Positions 26,291 to 35,449 of a stretch of DNA of 64,000 bases are shown here, one piece after another; position 1 is the first letter of the stretch; each line of letters starts with the position of its first letter. Where the stretch lies: assembly GCA_040755615.1 (NCBI GenBank), contig JBFMAL010000008.1, positions 7,993 through 71,992 of the forward strand. The letters are read 5' to 3'. The translations under genes were made by a program, and so were the position numbers. Under the pieces are notes generated by a model. The model did no database searches and was not told the DNA's origin. It saw only the letters and a list, made by a program, of their open reading frames with translations. This stretch comes from DYEP01 sp040755615. GTDB taxonomy: Bacteria > Bacillota > Sulfobacillia > DUSP01 > DYEP01.

Positions 26291-27133
26291 GTTGGGGTAG
26301 ACAGCGAGTATGGCAGGCTGCTTCACGTTGCGTTATGCGAGCCTTTGCACTTTCGTATTGAAACCGCGATCAATGAGATCCAGAAGAAATTCTTGGAATC
26401 CGAAAAGCCTGACGCCATACGGGCGGCTTCTGAGCACTCTGCGTTCTCCAGTCACCTTGAGGAGCTCGGCGTGAAGGTGGTTCGGATACCCCCCGCAAAA
26501 GCCCATCCATATCAGGTGAACACGAGAGACATAGGCGTGTCGGGGCCAGACGGCGTGGTGCTGGGCAAGTTCAGGTTCGATATAAGGCGGGGTGAAATAG
26601 ACATTTCTGAGCGCGCTCTATCTCAGGCAAACGTGCGCATCGTGGGCCGAACGACGCGCTGCTTCGAGGGCGGGGACTTTGTGTACATAGGTCCTGGTAA
26701 GGCCGCGCTTGGCGTGGGGGTCAGGACAGACCCGGATGTTGTAGAAGAACTTACCCGCCTACTTCAAGTTGACATTGTGACAGTGTCTTTTGCTGAAGAA
26801 TTCCTTCATCTTGACATGGTGTTTAACTGTGTCGCCCCGGGCATCTGTGTGCGCTGCCCTGATGCTCTGCCCGGCGACTTCCTTTCCTACATTGATTCGC
26901 TCGGATTCGATTCCATTGAAGTGACAAAGGAGGACGTGTTTAACCACGCATGTAACCTCCTTGCACTCGCTCCCTTTCACGTGGTCGCACCGAGGGAACA
27001 CCCGTATGTGACAAAAGCTCTGCGCGCTCGCGGGGTCCGCGTGGACGTGATCGACCTCACCGAAATCACAAAAAGCGGTGGAGGGCCTCGCTGCATATCT
27101 TTCCCGATCGCCCGGGAACCGTGTAGCACGTGA
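26291..27133 (+). CDS. DDAH/arginine-deiminase-family amidinohydrolase
   Basis: About 280 residues of the guanidino-group modifying superfamily. Seen: VNTRDIGV (substrate Asp region), FEGGDFVYIG, LHLDMVFN (catalytic His) and GGGPRCISFPIAREP (catalytic Cys near the C-terminus). Family enzymes hydrolyse dimethylarginine, arginine or agmatine to a ureido compound. The first canonical start in frame is TTG 26345, but coding similarity runs upstream through SEYGRLLHVALCEP, the usual family N-terminus, to a GTT at 26291 just behind GGAGGGAGG. An in-frame TGA at 26270 bounds it. Either an unusual start is used or the sequence has an error there. Confidence 0.78.
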   Translation, partial: VGVDSEYGRLLHVALCEPLHFRIETAINEIQKKFLESEKPDAIRAASEHSAFSSHLEELGVKVVRIPPAKAHPYQVNTRDIGVSGPDGVVLGKFRFDIRRGEIDISERALSQANVRIVGRTTRCFEGGDFVYIGPGKAALGVGVRTDPDVVEELTRLLQVDIVTVSFAEEFLHLDMVFNCVAPGICVRCPDALPGDFLSYIDSLGFDSIEVTKEDVFNHACNLLALAPFHVVAPREHPYVTKALRARGVRVDVIDLTEITKSGGGPRCISFPIAREPCST

Positions 27134-27299
27134 GTTTACGGCCAAGGTATTCTCTGGCCGCATGACTTTGTCGAAATAGGATACGCACCGCGCCGCTAAC
27201 CCTGCTTGATTAGCGGTACGGAGGGGGTGGGACAGTACACGGACATCTAGGTGACAGCGTCTCTTTTCCGGTTTGGAAAAACTCAATGGAGGTGGTCCA

Positions 27300-28658
27300 A
27301 TGAACAAAGGTAAAGGCGGTTATAAGGTCGAGCCGGCTCGCTTTTGGAAGTTCTTGATCCCGTCCGTTATCGGTATTCTCATCTATATCGTACCCCTTCC
27401 ATGGAAAGGCGCCTTCAGCATCGTCGTAGGCATGATGGCGGACACGCTAGAAAAGACTTTCTCCAATGTAGTCCCTTACTTCATTACGACTGTGATCTGC
27501 CTGTCAGCCCTTATTGCGCTTTTTACTCGCCTGGCAAAACCCAAGGCGATCCTAGACAATGCCTACCTGAACAAGCTGTTCAACACAACGCCGTTCTGGC
27601 TCACTTTCAGGTGCGTAGGCGCGGTGTTCGCGGTCATGACATTGTTTAAGATCGGACCGGAGTTTATCTGGCACGCCAATACGGGCGGCCTCATGCTTCA
27701 TGTACTCTTACAGGTACTTACGTTCTGGTTCCTAGCTGCAGGCTTCTTCCTCCCGCTGCTCACGGACTTCGGAGCCATGGACTATGTGGGCACGCTGCTC
27801 CGGCCCGCATTCCGACCCCTGTTTACCATCCCGGGGAGGTCGGCCATCGATGCAACGGCGTCCTTCATCGGCAGCGCGCCCATCGGCGTGGTGATCACCA
27901 ACCGCCAGTACGTGGGCGGGTTTTATACCCTGAGAGAAGCGGCTGTCATCGCGACGTGCTTCTCAATCGTATCGCTACCCTTTAACCTGGTTGTGGCAGG
28001 ATTCCTCGATCTTATGCACCTATTCCCTAAGTGGTACCTGACGGTCATCATCGTCACCGTGGTGAACGCCATAGTCCTCCCGAGGATCTACCCCCTCAAC
28101 AAGAAGCCAGATTCATACCACCCAGTCACAGGAAAACGCGTTGAGGAGGAGATCCCTGCGGGCCTCTCTATGAACGCGTGGGCTCTGCAGAACGCAATGA
28201 AGAGGGCTGACGAGGTAGAGTCCTGGATGCACGTACCGAGAGAAGGCACAAAGATCGTGCTCGACGTGTGGTTCGGAGTGGAGCCCTTGGTCATGGCCTG
28301 GGGTACCATCGCCCTAGTCATCGCTGAGTTTACCCCGTTCTTCAACTGGATCTCTACGCCGTTTGCCTATTACTTACAGCTCTTGCAGGTACCTGAAGCG
28401 GTGGCAGCTGCACCGGCAGCTCTTGTAGGTTTTGCCGACATGTTCCTCCCTGCCATCCTTATCAAGGGGCTGCCAGAGCTGACCAGGTTCATCCTAGGCG
28501 TGCTGTCTATCACCCAGCTGATCTACATGACGGAAGTAGGCGCCATCCTGCTTCAGTCTGATATGAAGATCTCGTTGTGGGACCTTGTCGTCATATTCCT
28601 CGAGAGAACCATACTATCGCTGCCCCTCATCACTCTCGCAGCGGCTATACTGCTTTGA
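27300..28658 (+). CDS. YjiH-family membrane protein (nucleoside-recognition/Gate domain)
   Basis: A 452-residue polytopic membrane protein with about ten hydrophobic segments. FITTVICLSALIAL, DFGAMDYVGTLLRPAFRPLF and SAIDATASFIGSAPIGVVIT match the YjiH/Gate type of putative transporter. Next to an amidinohydrolase and a PucR regulator it is a good candidate for the substrate importer. ATG 27300 has GGAGGTGG seven bases ahead. Two inverted repeats lie upstream, one of them CCGCTAA/TTAGCGG (27193-27216). A terminator follows the stop. Confidence 0.82.
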   Translation: MNKGKGGYKVEPARFWKFLIPSVIGILIYIVPLPWKGAFSIVVGMMADTLEKTFSNVVPYFITTVICLSALIALFTRLAKPKAILDNAYLNKLFNTTPFWLTFRCVGAVFAVMTLFKIGPEFIWHANTGGLMLHVLLQVLTFWFLAAGFFLPLLTDFGAMDYVGTLLRPAFRPLFTIPGRSAIDATASFIGSAPIGVVITNRQYVGGFYTLREAAVIATCFSIVSLPFNLVVAGFLDLMHLFPKWYLTVIIVTVVNAIVLPRIYPLNKKPDSYHPVTGKRVEEEIPAGLSMNAWALQNAMKRADEVESWMHVPREGTKIVLDVWFGVEPLVMAWGTIALVIAEFTPFFNWISTPFAYYLQLLQVPEAVAAAPAALVGFADMFLPAILIKGLPELTRFILGVLSITQLIYMTEVGAILLQSDMKISLWDLVVIFLERTILSLPLITLAAAILL

Positions 28659-28685
28659 AAACCAAACCTGCTAGCTAATAGAGAA

Positions 28686-28714
28686 CAAAAGCTCCCGGAA
28701 CACGGGGGCTTTTG
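28686..28714 (+). terminator. Rho-independent terminator after yjiH-like gene
   Basis: A 12-bp stem (28686-28697 with 28703-28714, one T-G pair) with a 5-nt loop, A-rich at its base and ending in TTTTG. It lies 28 bp after the transporter stop and probably ends the operon that began at or after 17727. Confidence 0.75.
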
Positions 28715-29015
28715 TCGCTTAGAATTCAGAGGCAAGTTAGTGCAATGTAAAAGGTACGAACCGCGTGACTTTCGGTGCACGTGCGCTCGCACGCAGCCGT
28801 GCACTCACCTCACGCGTGCCCACTCTTGATTACGAGAATAGAGAAAGGTGCGCATCACGTTGAAAGGATGCCTGCAAGCTCTGGCAGGCTCTTGTTGTGT
28901 CAATCCACGGTCATGAGAGAAACAAGCCGCGCCCGGGAACGACGCAGCCCGCGTTCACATGGAGGAACACAACGCTATTTGAAGAAGTTATCATAATAGG
29001 AGGGAGGGAGACCGT
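28715..29015 (+). other. Intergenic region upstream of pucR-like gene
   Basis: 301 bp without a credible gene. It contains an inverted repeat built on GTGCACG...CGTGCAC with an inner GTGCG/CGCAC near 28776-28802, and a GCCTGC/GCAGGC hairpin near 28870-28889 followed by TCTTGTTGTGT. These are candidate regulator sites or a leader structure for the downstream operon; I found no clear promoter. Confidence 0.4.
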
Positions 29016-30743
29016 GTGTCCATCAGTGTGCAAGAAGCCATGCTGCTTGAGCCTTTTCGTCGAGCTCGGTTGATTGCAGGGCAGGGCGGATTGGACCGGC
29101 TGATCAGGTCTGTCACAGTTATGGATACGCCCGATATAGCCAACTGGCTGAAGGGTAACGAGCTGCTCCTCAGCAACATATTTGTCATCCGCGATGATCC
29201 CAAGGCGCAGGTCGCCCTTATCAAAGAGATCGTCAACAAGGGTGCTGCGGCGCTCGGTATAAAGCTGAAGCGGTTCGTTGACAGCATCCCACAGGAAATG
29301 ATTGAACTAGCAGACGAGCTCTGTCTTCCCATTATTGAAATGCCTGTAGACGTCGCGTGGATCGACGTAATCACACCAGTGCTTGGCGAGGTCTTGAACA
29401 GGCAGCTCACCGCGCTCGAGCGGTCAGAAGAGATCCACCGCAGGTTTACGTCAACAGTGTTAAAGGGCGGAGGGCTATCCGCCATTGCGGACAACCTGGC
29501 CGAACTGATCAGGTTTTCGGTGACAATTACTGACGCGGCGTTCACTGTGTTGGCGGAAGCTGGCGCAGGCGCGGCCGTACCGGGCGGGTTCGTGCCTCTT
29601 GGTGATTTGGTAAGACATCTTGAAGAAGCTACCGAAGTGAAGACACCGCTAGGCCACAGCTTCTTCAGGGTAAGACTGAATGGCGTCGATTGTCTGTGCT
29701 GTCCGGTAAAGGCAGAGCAGGACCTCTACGGCTACCTGCTAGTGTGGTTGCCCGCAGAGGCGGAGGTGACCGAACGAGACACAGTGGCCATAGAGCACGG
29801 GCTCACCGTCACCGCACTGGAGATGGTGAAACGCCAGGCCGTCTCCGAAGTGGCGCGGAGATTTCAGAACAACTTCATCCTTGATCTTCTCACAGGCAAC
29901 ATGGAGTCGCGCGAGACAGTCATAGGTAGGGGTAAATCGTTCGGCTGGAATCTTGAGGTCCCATACTGGCTTATGATACTTGACATTGACGAGTTTGAGC
30001 GATTCTACCTGAATCAGACCAGAGCTGACGATCACCGGGCACAGAGAGTCCGGGAACAATTCGTGAACAGCGTAAGACGGGCGCTGGTGGATGAAGGGTT
30101 TGGCGAAGAGGCTATGACAATGGATCTGAGCGACAGCGTCACGGTGCTGCTGCCGAAGAAAGATGAACGATGTGACTGCAAAAGTATTGCCTCACGGATC
30201 AAAGACCGCGTGACCCGGGACATGAAGGAAGTCACCGTCTCAGCAGGGATAGGTCGCTTTTACCCGGATATCATGGACTTGAAGCGCTCTTACCGGGAAG
30301 CTAAGCAGGCGCTGACCCTGGGGCGTGCGGTTTGGGGGAGAAACTCAGTGATCCACTTCGATGACCTTGGTGCATACCGCGTGCTTTGCTCCATAACCGA
30401 CCGGGAAGAGTTGCTGGCGTTTCATCACGAGACCATCGTGCCGCTACTTCAATATGACGAGAAAACAGACAGCGACCTCATACGAACGCTCGAAACCTAC
30501 TTCAGCTGCCAAGAGAATATCAAGGCGACGGCGCAGAAGATGTTCATCCACCCGAACACCGTGCGCTACAGGCTGAACAGAATCTCGGACCTGGTGGGCC
30601 TTTCGCTGGAAAGGAGCGAGGATCGGCTGAATCTCCAGATCGGGCTGAAGGTGCACCGCCTGCTCGGCGGCAAACCCCGTGCCTTGTCACAGTTCACTAA
30701 CCAGGACGGGGAATCTTTGGCGAAAAGCACAAAGGAAGCTTGA
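29016..30743 (+). CDS. PucR-family transcriptional regulator
   Basis: A 575-residue activator-type regulator. The N-terminal PucR domain (about 5-125; SVQEAMLLEPFRRARLIAG, DIANWLKGNELLLS) precedes a central GAF/GGDEF-like region and a C-terminal helix-turn-helix (LETYFSCQENIKATAQ, FIHPNTVRYRLNRIS, about 490-560). Family members control purine, amino-acid or polyamine catabolism in response to metabolites. GTG start with a strong GGAGGGAGGGAG site. The aminotransferase gene follows directly, so it probably controls that unit and the cluster upstream. Confidence 0.9.
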   Translation: MSISVQEAMLLEPFRRARLIAGQGGLDRLIRSVTVMDTPDIANWLKGNELLLSNIFVIRDDPKAQVALIKEIVNKGAAALGIKLKRFVDSIPQEMIELADELCLPIIEMPVDVAWIDVITPVLGEVLNRQLTALERSEEIHRRFTSTVLKGGGLSAIADNLAELIRFSVTITDAAFTVLAEAGAGAAVPGGFVPLGDLVRHLEEATEVKTPLGHSFFRVRLNGVDCLCCPVKAEQDLYGYLLVWLPAEAEVTERDTVAIEHGLTVTALEMVKRQAVSEVARRFQNNFILDLLTGNMESRETVIGRGKSFGWNLEVPYWLMILDIDEFERFYLNQTRADDHRAQRVREQFVNSVRRALVDEGFGEEAMTMDLSDSVTVLLPKKDERCDCKSIASRIKDRVTRDMKEVTVSAGIGRFYPDIMDLKRSYREAKQALTLGRAVWGRNSVIHFDDLGAYRVLCSITDREELLAFHHETIVPLLQYDEKTDSDLIRTLETYFSCQENIKATAQKMFIHPNTVRYRLNRISDLVGLSLERSEDRLNLQIGLKVHRLLGGKPRALSQFTNQDGESLAKSTKEA

Positions 30744-30805
30744 CTGCAGTCCGAGAAAATCACGATAGCTTCTTTTTTTCTTTGCAGAACTGGGGGTTGG
30801 ATTTG

Positions 30806-31978
30806 TTGAACTGGGACAAGTACATTTCGAAGGCTAGCGCCGGGCTTTTGGAATTCGGTATAAGGAAGATATTTGAGGCCGCGCAGAAGCTCGAAGCGCA
30901 GGGCTCGCGCATCATCCACCTTGAACTCGGAAGGCCGGACTTTGATACGCCGTGCCACATAAAGAACGCTGCCATCTCAGCGCTGGAGGCAGGTGAGGTA
31001 CACTACACTTCCAATTGGGGCTTGCCCGCCCTGAGGGAGGCCGTCGCATCGTATATCCATCGCAAGACAGGCGTCAGCTACAACCCGCACACCGAGACCC
31101 TCGTGACCGTCGGTGGCAGCGAAGCGGTGTTTCTTGCCTTTGCCGCCCTGCTAGACCCGGGGGATGAAGTGCTGGTGGGCGTTCCCGCGTATCCCACCTA
31201 CCTGAACGTACCTCAATTTTTCGGAGCACGCGTGGTGTTGTTTGAGTGCCCGGAGCAGCTGGATTTCGCGCCCGACCCCGATGACATAAGGAGGAAGGTT
31301 TCAGGAAGGACTAAACTCCTGGTGCTCAACACCCCGAACAACCCGACGGGCAGCGTGTATCCATCCGATATCCTCCAGGAAGTGTGCCGCATCGCGTGTG
31401 AGAACGACCTCATCGTGCTGTCAGACGAGATATACTGCGAGTTGGTTTACGAAGGCGCGCATATTTCGCCCGCAGTCTTTCCCGGCATGAAACAGCGCAC
31501 GCTTATATTAAACGGGCTGTCAAAGACCTATTCAATGACGGGCTGGCGCGTGGGGTACGCTGTGGGGCCTGCCGAGATCCTTACGCCTATGTATAAGGTG
31601 CACCAGTATAACACCGCGTGCGCGCCGTCGTTCTGCCAGATCGGCGCAGTAACCGCGCTTACCTCCGACCAGAGCTGCGTGGATGTTATGCGCGGCGAGT
31701 TCAGGCGCAGGCGGGACTTGATCACGTCCTACCTCAATCAGGTCAAAGGTTTCACCGCCCGCACACCGCAGGGAGCGTTCTATGCCTTTCCCAGGATCTC
31801 GGTCCCTGGTATGAGCGATGTGGAGGTCGCCTTCTATCTCCTTGAGAAGGCGGGAGTGGCTCTCGTGCCGGGGAGCTTCTTTGGTACTCCCGGATTTCTG
31901 AGGCTGTCATATGCCAGTTCTACTGAAAACCTAAAGAGCGCGGGCGAGCGGATCATCGAAGCGATGGCCGCACTGTAG
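30806..31978 (+). CDS. PLP-dependent class I aminotransferase
   Basis: About 390 residues, aspartate-aminotransferase fold type I. Motifs: HLELGRPDFDTP, NTPNNPTGSVYP (Asn contacting PLP), SDEIYCELVY and the Schiff-base Lys in NGLSKTYSMTGWRVGY. The C-terminal Arg for the substrate carboxylate lies in GFLRLSYA. The frame is open from TTG 30740, overlapping the pucR stop, but family proteins begin near LNWDKYISKASAG, so TTG 30806 (behind GGGGGTTGG) fits better; other nearby TTG codons are possible. Amino donor unknown. Confidence 0.88.
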   Translation: MNWDKYISKASAGLLEFGIRKIFEAAQKLEAQGSRIIHLELGRPDFDTPCHIKNAAISALEAGEVHYTSNWGLPALREAVASYIHRKTGVSYNPHTETLVTVGGSEAVFLAFAALLDPGDEVLVGVPAYPTYLNVPQFFGARVVLFECPEQLDFAPDPDDIRRKVSGRTKLLVLNTPNNPTGSVYPSDILQEVCRIACENDLIVLSDEIYCELVYEGAHISPAVFPGMKQRTLILNGLSKTYSMTGWRVGYAVGPAEILTPMYKVHQYNTACAPSFCQIGAVTALTSDQSCVDVMRGEFRRRRDLITSYLNQVKGFTARTPQGAFYAFPRISVPGMSDVEVAFYLLEKAGVALVPGSFFGTPGFLRLSYASSTENLKSAGERIIEAMAAL

Positions 31979-32099
31979 AGCGCTTCGCAAACCCTGGACG
32001 TTCCGTCTTGTAATTGAGACATGCTGTAAGCAGCCTTTGAGTTCTCCGTTAGGGCGCGTCCATTTTCGCAGATATGAGACGCACGCATAAGAAACGCCA

Positions 32100-32133
32100 G
32101 CATCGGGCAGCTAACGCCTGATGCTTCCTTTTT
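32100..32133 (+). terminator. Rho-independent terminator
   Basis: GCATCGGGC (32100-32108) pairs with GCCTGATGC (32116-32124) over 9 bp with one G-T pair and a 7-nt loop, followed by TTCCTTTTT. It lies 120 bp after the aminotransferase and 57 bp before the nitrilase-family gene, so it may also act as an attenuator for that gene. Confidence 0.75.
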
Positions 32134-32190
32134 GGTACGGAACGTGCACGTGTGACCCAGTATGAGGCTATATGCGGGGGAGTGTGATCC

Positions 32191-33066
32191 ATGACTCGAA
32201 AACCGATCAAGGTGTCGCTGATACAGGTGCGTTGCACGGACGATACGGTGCATAATCTCGAACGGACCATCCAGTTGGTGAGGCAGGCTTCGCAGGACGG
32301 CGCCCACATCATATGCCTTCAGGAGTTGTTCCAAACACTGTACTTCCCGCAACGGGTTGAGGTGGACAAATACCGCCTGGCTGAGCCCGTTCCCGGCCCG
32401 ACCACCGAGCGTATGCGCGCCCTGGCGGAAGAACTGGGTGTCGTGCTGCTGGTTCCGTTGTACGAATACGCAATGGCCGGCGTGTACTTCAACACCTGCG
32501 TGGTAGTAGATGCCGATGGAAAGGTGCTTGGTAAGATGCGCAAATGTCACATACCTGAAGGACCACAGTACTTCGAAAAATACTACTTCACCCCAGGTGA
32601 TCTGGGCTATCCCGTGTTCCATACCCGGTACGGGCGTATCGGCGTTGGCATCTGCTGGGATGAGTGGTTCCCCGAAGTAGCGCGGATCCTCACTTTGAAA
32701 GGTGCAGAAATCGTGTTTTATCCGTCGGCCATAGGCTCTGAACCTGACCGCCCGGGCTTTGACTCCCGCGAACCCTGGGAGACAGTCATGCGCGGACATG
32801 CCATAGCCAACGGCATCTATGTGGCTGCCGTCAACAGGGTGGGAACTGAGGCGGGGATGAGTTTTTACGGTGGAAGCTTCATCGCCGACCCGCTAGGCAA
32901 CGTGCTCGCCCGCGGCTCCACTACCGACGAGTGCATCGTCAGCGCCGAGGTAGACCTCAGCTGCATCCGCGAGACCAGGGACCTGTTTCAGTTCCTGAGA
33001 GACCGAAGGGTAGACACTTACCGGGATATCTTGAGGATTATGGGAGCGTGTGGAGTGGACAGCTGA
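32191..33066 (+). CDS. N-carbamoylputrescine amidase-like nitrilase-superfamily hydrolase
   Basis: A 291-residue carbon-nitrogen hydrolase with the Glu-Lys-Cys triad: Glu in CLQELFQTLYF, Lys in KMRKCHIPEG and Cys in GVGICWDEWFPE. The stretches CWDEWFPE and VFYPSAIGSEP are closest to N-carbamoylputrescine amidases (AguB), which release putrescine, CO2 and ammonia; beta-ureidopropionases are the main alternative. A ureido-amidase fits well with the amidinohydrolase at 26291, whose product would be a ureido compound. Start ATG 32191 lies after a GGGGGAGTG site. Confidence 0.85.
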   Translation: MTRKPIKVSLIQVRCTDDTVHNLERTIQLVRQASQDGAHIICLQELFQTLYFPQRVEVDKYRLAEPVPGPTTERMRALAEELGVVLLVPLYEYAMAGVYFNTCVVVDADGKVLGKMRKCHIPEGPQYFEKYYFTPGDLGYPVFHTRYGRIGVGICWDEWFPEVARILTLKGAEIVFYPSAIGSEPDRPGFDSREPWETVMRGHAIANGIYVAAVNRVGTEAGMSFYGGSFIADPLGNVLARGSTTDECIVSAEVDLSCIRETRDLFQFLRDRRVDTYRDILRIMGACGVDS

Positions 33067-33506
33067 CCGCGGCCATGGTAGTGGGGTCCCTCGTTTCGAC
33101 CCGACCAGTCTCCACGCTGTCGCCAACGCAGGCATTGCCGGCGAATACACGAGCCACATCATCACTTGAACATCTTTACGTTGTAATGAACGTAGAACAA
33201 TGCTGCTGGCAGTCTTTGGCAACTTCACGCTTATCTGCGTCACCGTCTCACAACTTTCAAGACCGCATGAGCGTACACATGAGTTGTTTGCGGAACTCGA
33301 CTGAAGGCCCGTCTGACTGAAGAAGCGGCACTTCTGGATCAGGCCGTCCGCGCTGTGACCCACCGCAAGCGGGACAGTATGAAAAGACATGCTCTCCCTT
33401 GTTTTTTCTTGCAGGGAACCGGCTCCACCTGTCGAATGCATACGCCGAAGGTACGCATCAGCTGCCTTCAAGGTGTGCAGGCTTTGGAGCAGGTAGGTGG
33501 TATTAG
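33067..33506 (+). other. Intergenic region, no convincing gene
   Basis: 440 bp before cinA. The reading frames here on both strands are extensions or shadows of neighbouring frames with no recognisable protein. A short ACGTTGTAATGAACGT repeat (near 33178) and the T-rich stretch CCTTGTTTTTTCTTGC (near 33400) are the only notable features. No recognised RNA gene. Confidence 0.4.
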
Positions 33507-34778
33507 ATGATCGCTGAAGTCATCACGGTTGGTACGGAGCTCTTGCTGGGTCAAATAATAAATACGAACGCGAAGTGGATAAGCGAGCGGCTGGCGGAGA
33601 TCGGCGTAGATGTTTACTACCACGTGACAGCAGGAGACAACAAAGCACGACTTCGAGCGGCGCTTGAGGCAGCGATGCGGCGGGCCGACTGCGTCCTGGT
33701 CACGGGTGGTCTTGGCCCCACTGCTGATGACATTACCCGGGAGACGGTAGCCGAGTTGCTCGGTAGGGAACTACGCGAGGACGCGCGTATCCTGGCAAGC
33801 ATCGAGCGGCGCTTTTCCGCGCGCGGTAGAGTGATGACCTCGAATAACAGGAAACAGGCACGGCTGGTCGAAGGCGCGAGGGCGATAGAGAATCCAAACG
33901 GCACCGCGCCCGGGCAGATCATAGAGCACGGGGGGCGCAGCATCGTGCTCTTGCCGGGGCCGCCCTCCGAACTTCAGCCTATGTTCACCCGATCCGTCAT
34001 GCCATACCTGTGCGAGCGGATGGGGGAAGGCGCAGTCATTGTTTCTCGCGTGGTGAGGATCTGCGGTCCCGGAGAATCCGCAGTGGAAGAGATGGTAAAG
34101 GACTTGCTCGCTGGAGAAAACCCGACAGTAGCGCCGTATGCGTCTCTGGGAGAGGTACAGCTCAGAGTGACAGCGAAGGCCCGCGACAGGGATGCGGCGT
34201 CCCTGATGATCGAAGGTACAGTACGTGAGATCTGCCGTCGTTTGGGCGGGGACGTCTACGGTTTTGACAACGAGGACCTGGTGTCGCTGTGCAGCCGGTT
34301 GCTCACTGAGAGGGGTCTTACGCTTGCGATAGCAGAATCGTGTACGGGAGGCCTTCTGGCATCGAGGCTCACGTCGGTCGCCGGCGCCTCGTCCTTCTTT
34401 TTCGGGTGCGTAGTCGCCTACGATAACAGCGCGAAAAGGGACATACTGGGTGTACCCGAATCTGTGATCGAGACTTTCGGGGCGGTTAGTGCTGAGTGCG
34501 CCGTGCTAATGGCAAAACAGGCACGTTCCCGGCTAATGACAGACATCGGCATCGCCATCACAGGCATCTCCGGACCTGACGGGGGTACGGCTGAGAAGCC
34601 CGTAGGCACCACGTTTATCGCGCTCTGTGCGCCGGAGGGTACGCTAGTGGTGAAGGAGCGGTTTCTCGGGCAACGTAACCAAAACCGGGAATGGGCGGTA
34701 GTTCGCGCTCTGGACACGTTGCGCAGACACCTGACACTGCAGGAGATCCCCGGCCAATTGTCGAACGTGTGGCAGTGA
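33507..34778 (+). CDS. cinA: CinA family competence/damage-inducible protein
   Basis: A 423-residue two-domain protein. The N-terminal MoaB/MogA-like COG1058 domain (1-170; VGTELLLGQIINTNAKWI, TGGLGPTADDITRE) acts on ADP-ribose in related proteins. The C-terminal PncC domain (about 265-415; IAESCTGGLLASRLT, ISGPDGGTAEKPVGT) deamidates nicotinamide mononucleotide, so the protein serves NAD salvage. The order cinA-thpR-recA-recX is widely conserved in Bacillota. Confidence 0.93.
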   Translation: MIAEVITVGTELLLGQIINTNAKWISERLAEIGVDVYYHVTAGDNKARLRAALEAAMRRADCVLVTGGLGPTADDITRETVAELLGRELREDARILASIERRFSARGRVMTSNNRKQARLVEGARAIENPNGTAPGQIIEHGGRSIVLLPGPPSELQPMFTRSVMPYLCERMGEGAVIVSRVVRICGPGESAVEEMVKDLLAGENPTVAPYASLGEVQLRVTAKARDRDAASLMIEGTVREICRRLGGDVYGFDNEDLVSLCSRLLTERGLTLAIAESCTGGLLASRLTSVAGASSFFFGCVVAYDNSAKRDILGVPESVIETFGAVSAECAVLMAKQARSRLMTDIGIAITGISGPDGGTAEKPVGTTFIALCAPEGTLVVKERFLGQRNQNREWAVVRALDTLRRHLTLQEIPGQLSNVWQ

Positions 34779-34834
34779 CGGGACAGGCTTTTGGGAACGG
34801 AAGGGAGTGTCGCCAACTGGCTGCAGGGAGAGTG

Positions 34835-35389
34835 ATGCGGCTCTTTGTCGCCTGTGCATTGAGCGAGGAAGCCAGGGAAAAGGTGGGCGAGGTTATCGTG
34901 AGCCTTTCCCGCTCGGGGGCGGATTTCCGATGGGTACCACCCGAAAACCTTCACCTTACGCTGAAATTCCTCGGAGATGTGAAAGCCGCAGACGTAGCGG
35001 CTGTAACCGATGCGGTCCGGAACGCGGTACATGGTAAGCGTCCATTCAGGGTCACGCTTGGCAACGTATCGGTATTTCCCTCTCCCGCAAACCCGCGTGT
35101 CATCTGGGTGGGCGTCACGGAGGGAACGGAGGCGCTGCGCTCGCTCGCAGGCGCAGTGGACAGCGCGCTGTCGCAGCTCGGGTTCCCACGGGAGGCGCGC
35201 CCGTTTACCGGTCACATCACTATTGGCCGCAGGCGGACACATGTCGAACCTGGTGCCATGCGGGACAGACTCCCCTTAGAGGTGCCCGGTATAAGTTCAT
35301 TTGTAATATCTTCAGTGGAGGTCATGAGAAGCGTCCTCGGACCGGGTGCTCCCACCTACTCCGTGATCTCCAGCGCGAAGCTTGAGTGA
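34835..35389 (+). CDS. thpR: RNA 2',3'-cyclic phosphodiesterase
   Basis: A 184-residue 2H phosphoesterase (LigT/ThpR) with the two catalytic HxT/S-type tetrapeptides HLTL (in LHLTLKFLG) and HITI (in GHITIGR), opening 2',3'-cyclic RNA termini. MRLFVACALSEEAREKV is a typical N-terminus. The frame opens at 34691 inside cinA, but ATG 34835 behind AGGGAGA fits. A recA promoter overlaps its final codons. Confidence 0.9.
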   Translation: MRLFVACALSEEAREKVGEVIVSLSRSGADFRWVPPENLHLTLKFLGDVKAADVAAVTDAVRNAVHGKRPFRVTLGNVSVFPSPANPRVIWVGVTEGTEALRSLAGAVDSALSQLGFPREARPFTGHITIGRRRTHVEPGAMRDRLPLEVPGISSFVISSVEVMRSVLGPGAPTYSVISSAKLE

Positions 35390-35410
35390 GATGAGCAGCA
35401 GTGCTATACT
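35382..35410 (+). promoter_or_regulatory. Sigma-A-type promoter for recA
   Basis: TTGAGT (35382-35387), a 17-bp spacer, then TATACT (35405-35410) preceded by TG (extended -10), 40 bp before the recA start and overlapping the thpR stop. I saw no CGAAC-N4-GTTCG LexA box in the interval to recA. Confidence 0.6.
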
Positions 35411-35449
35411 AGTTCTGTCAGCATTTACCAGCAAGGAGGGAGGACCGGA

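Noticed and set aside
33067..33506. Gene or small RNA between the nitrilase-family gene and cinA
   Set aside because: Frames on both strands are shadows without recognisable protein features, and no strong promoter-terminator pair is seen.
35390..35449. LexA/SOS box upstream of recA
   Set aside because: No CGAAC-N4-GTTCG-like palindrome in the interval, although the promoter itself is clear.
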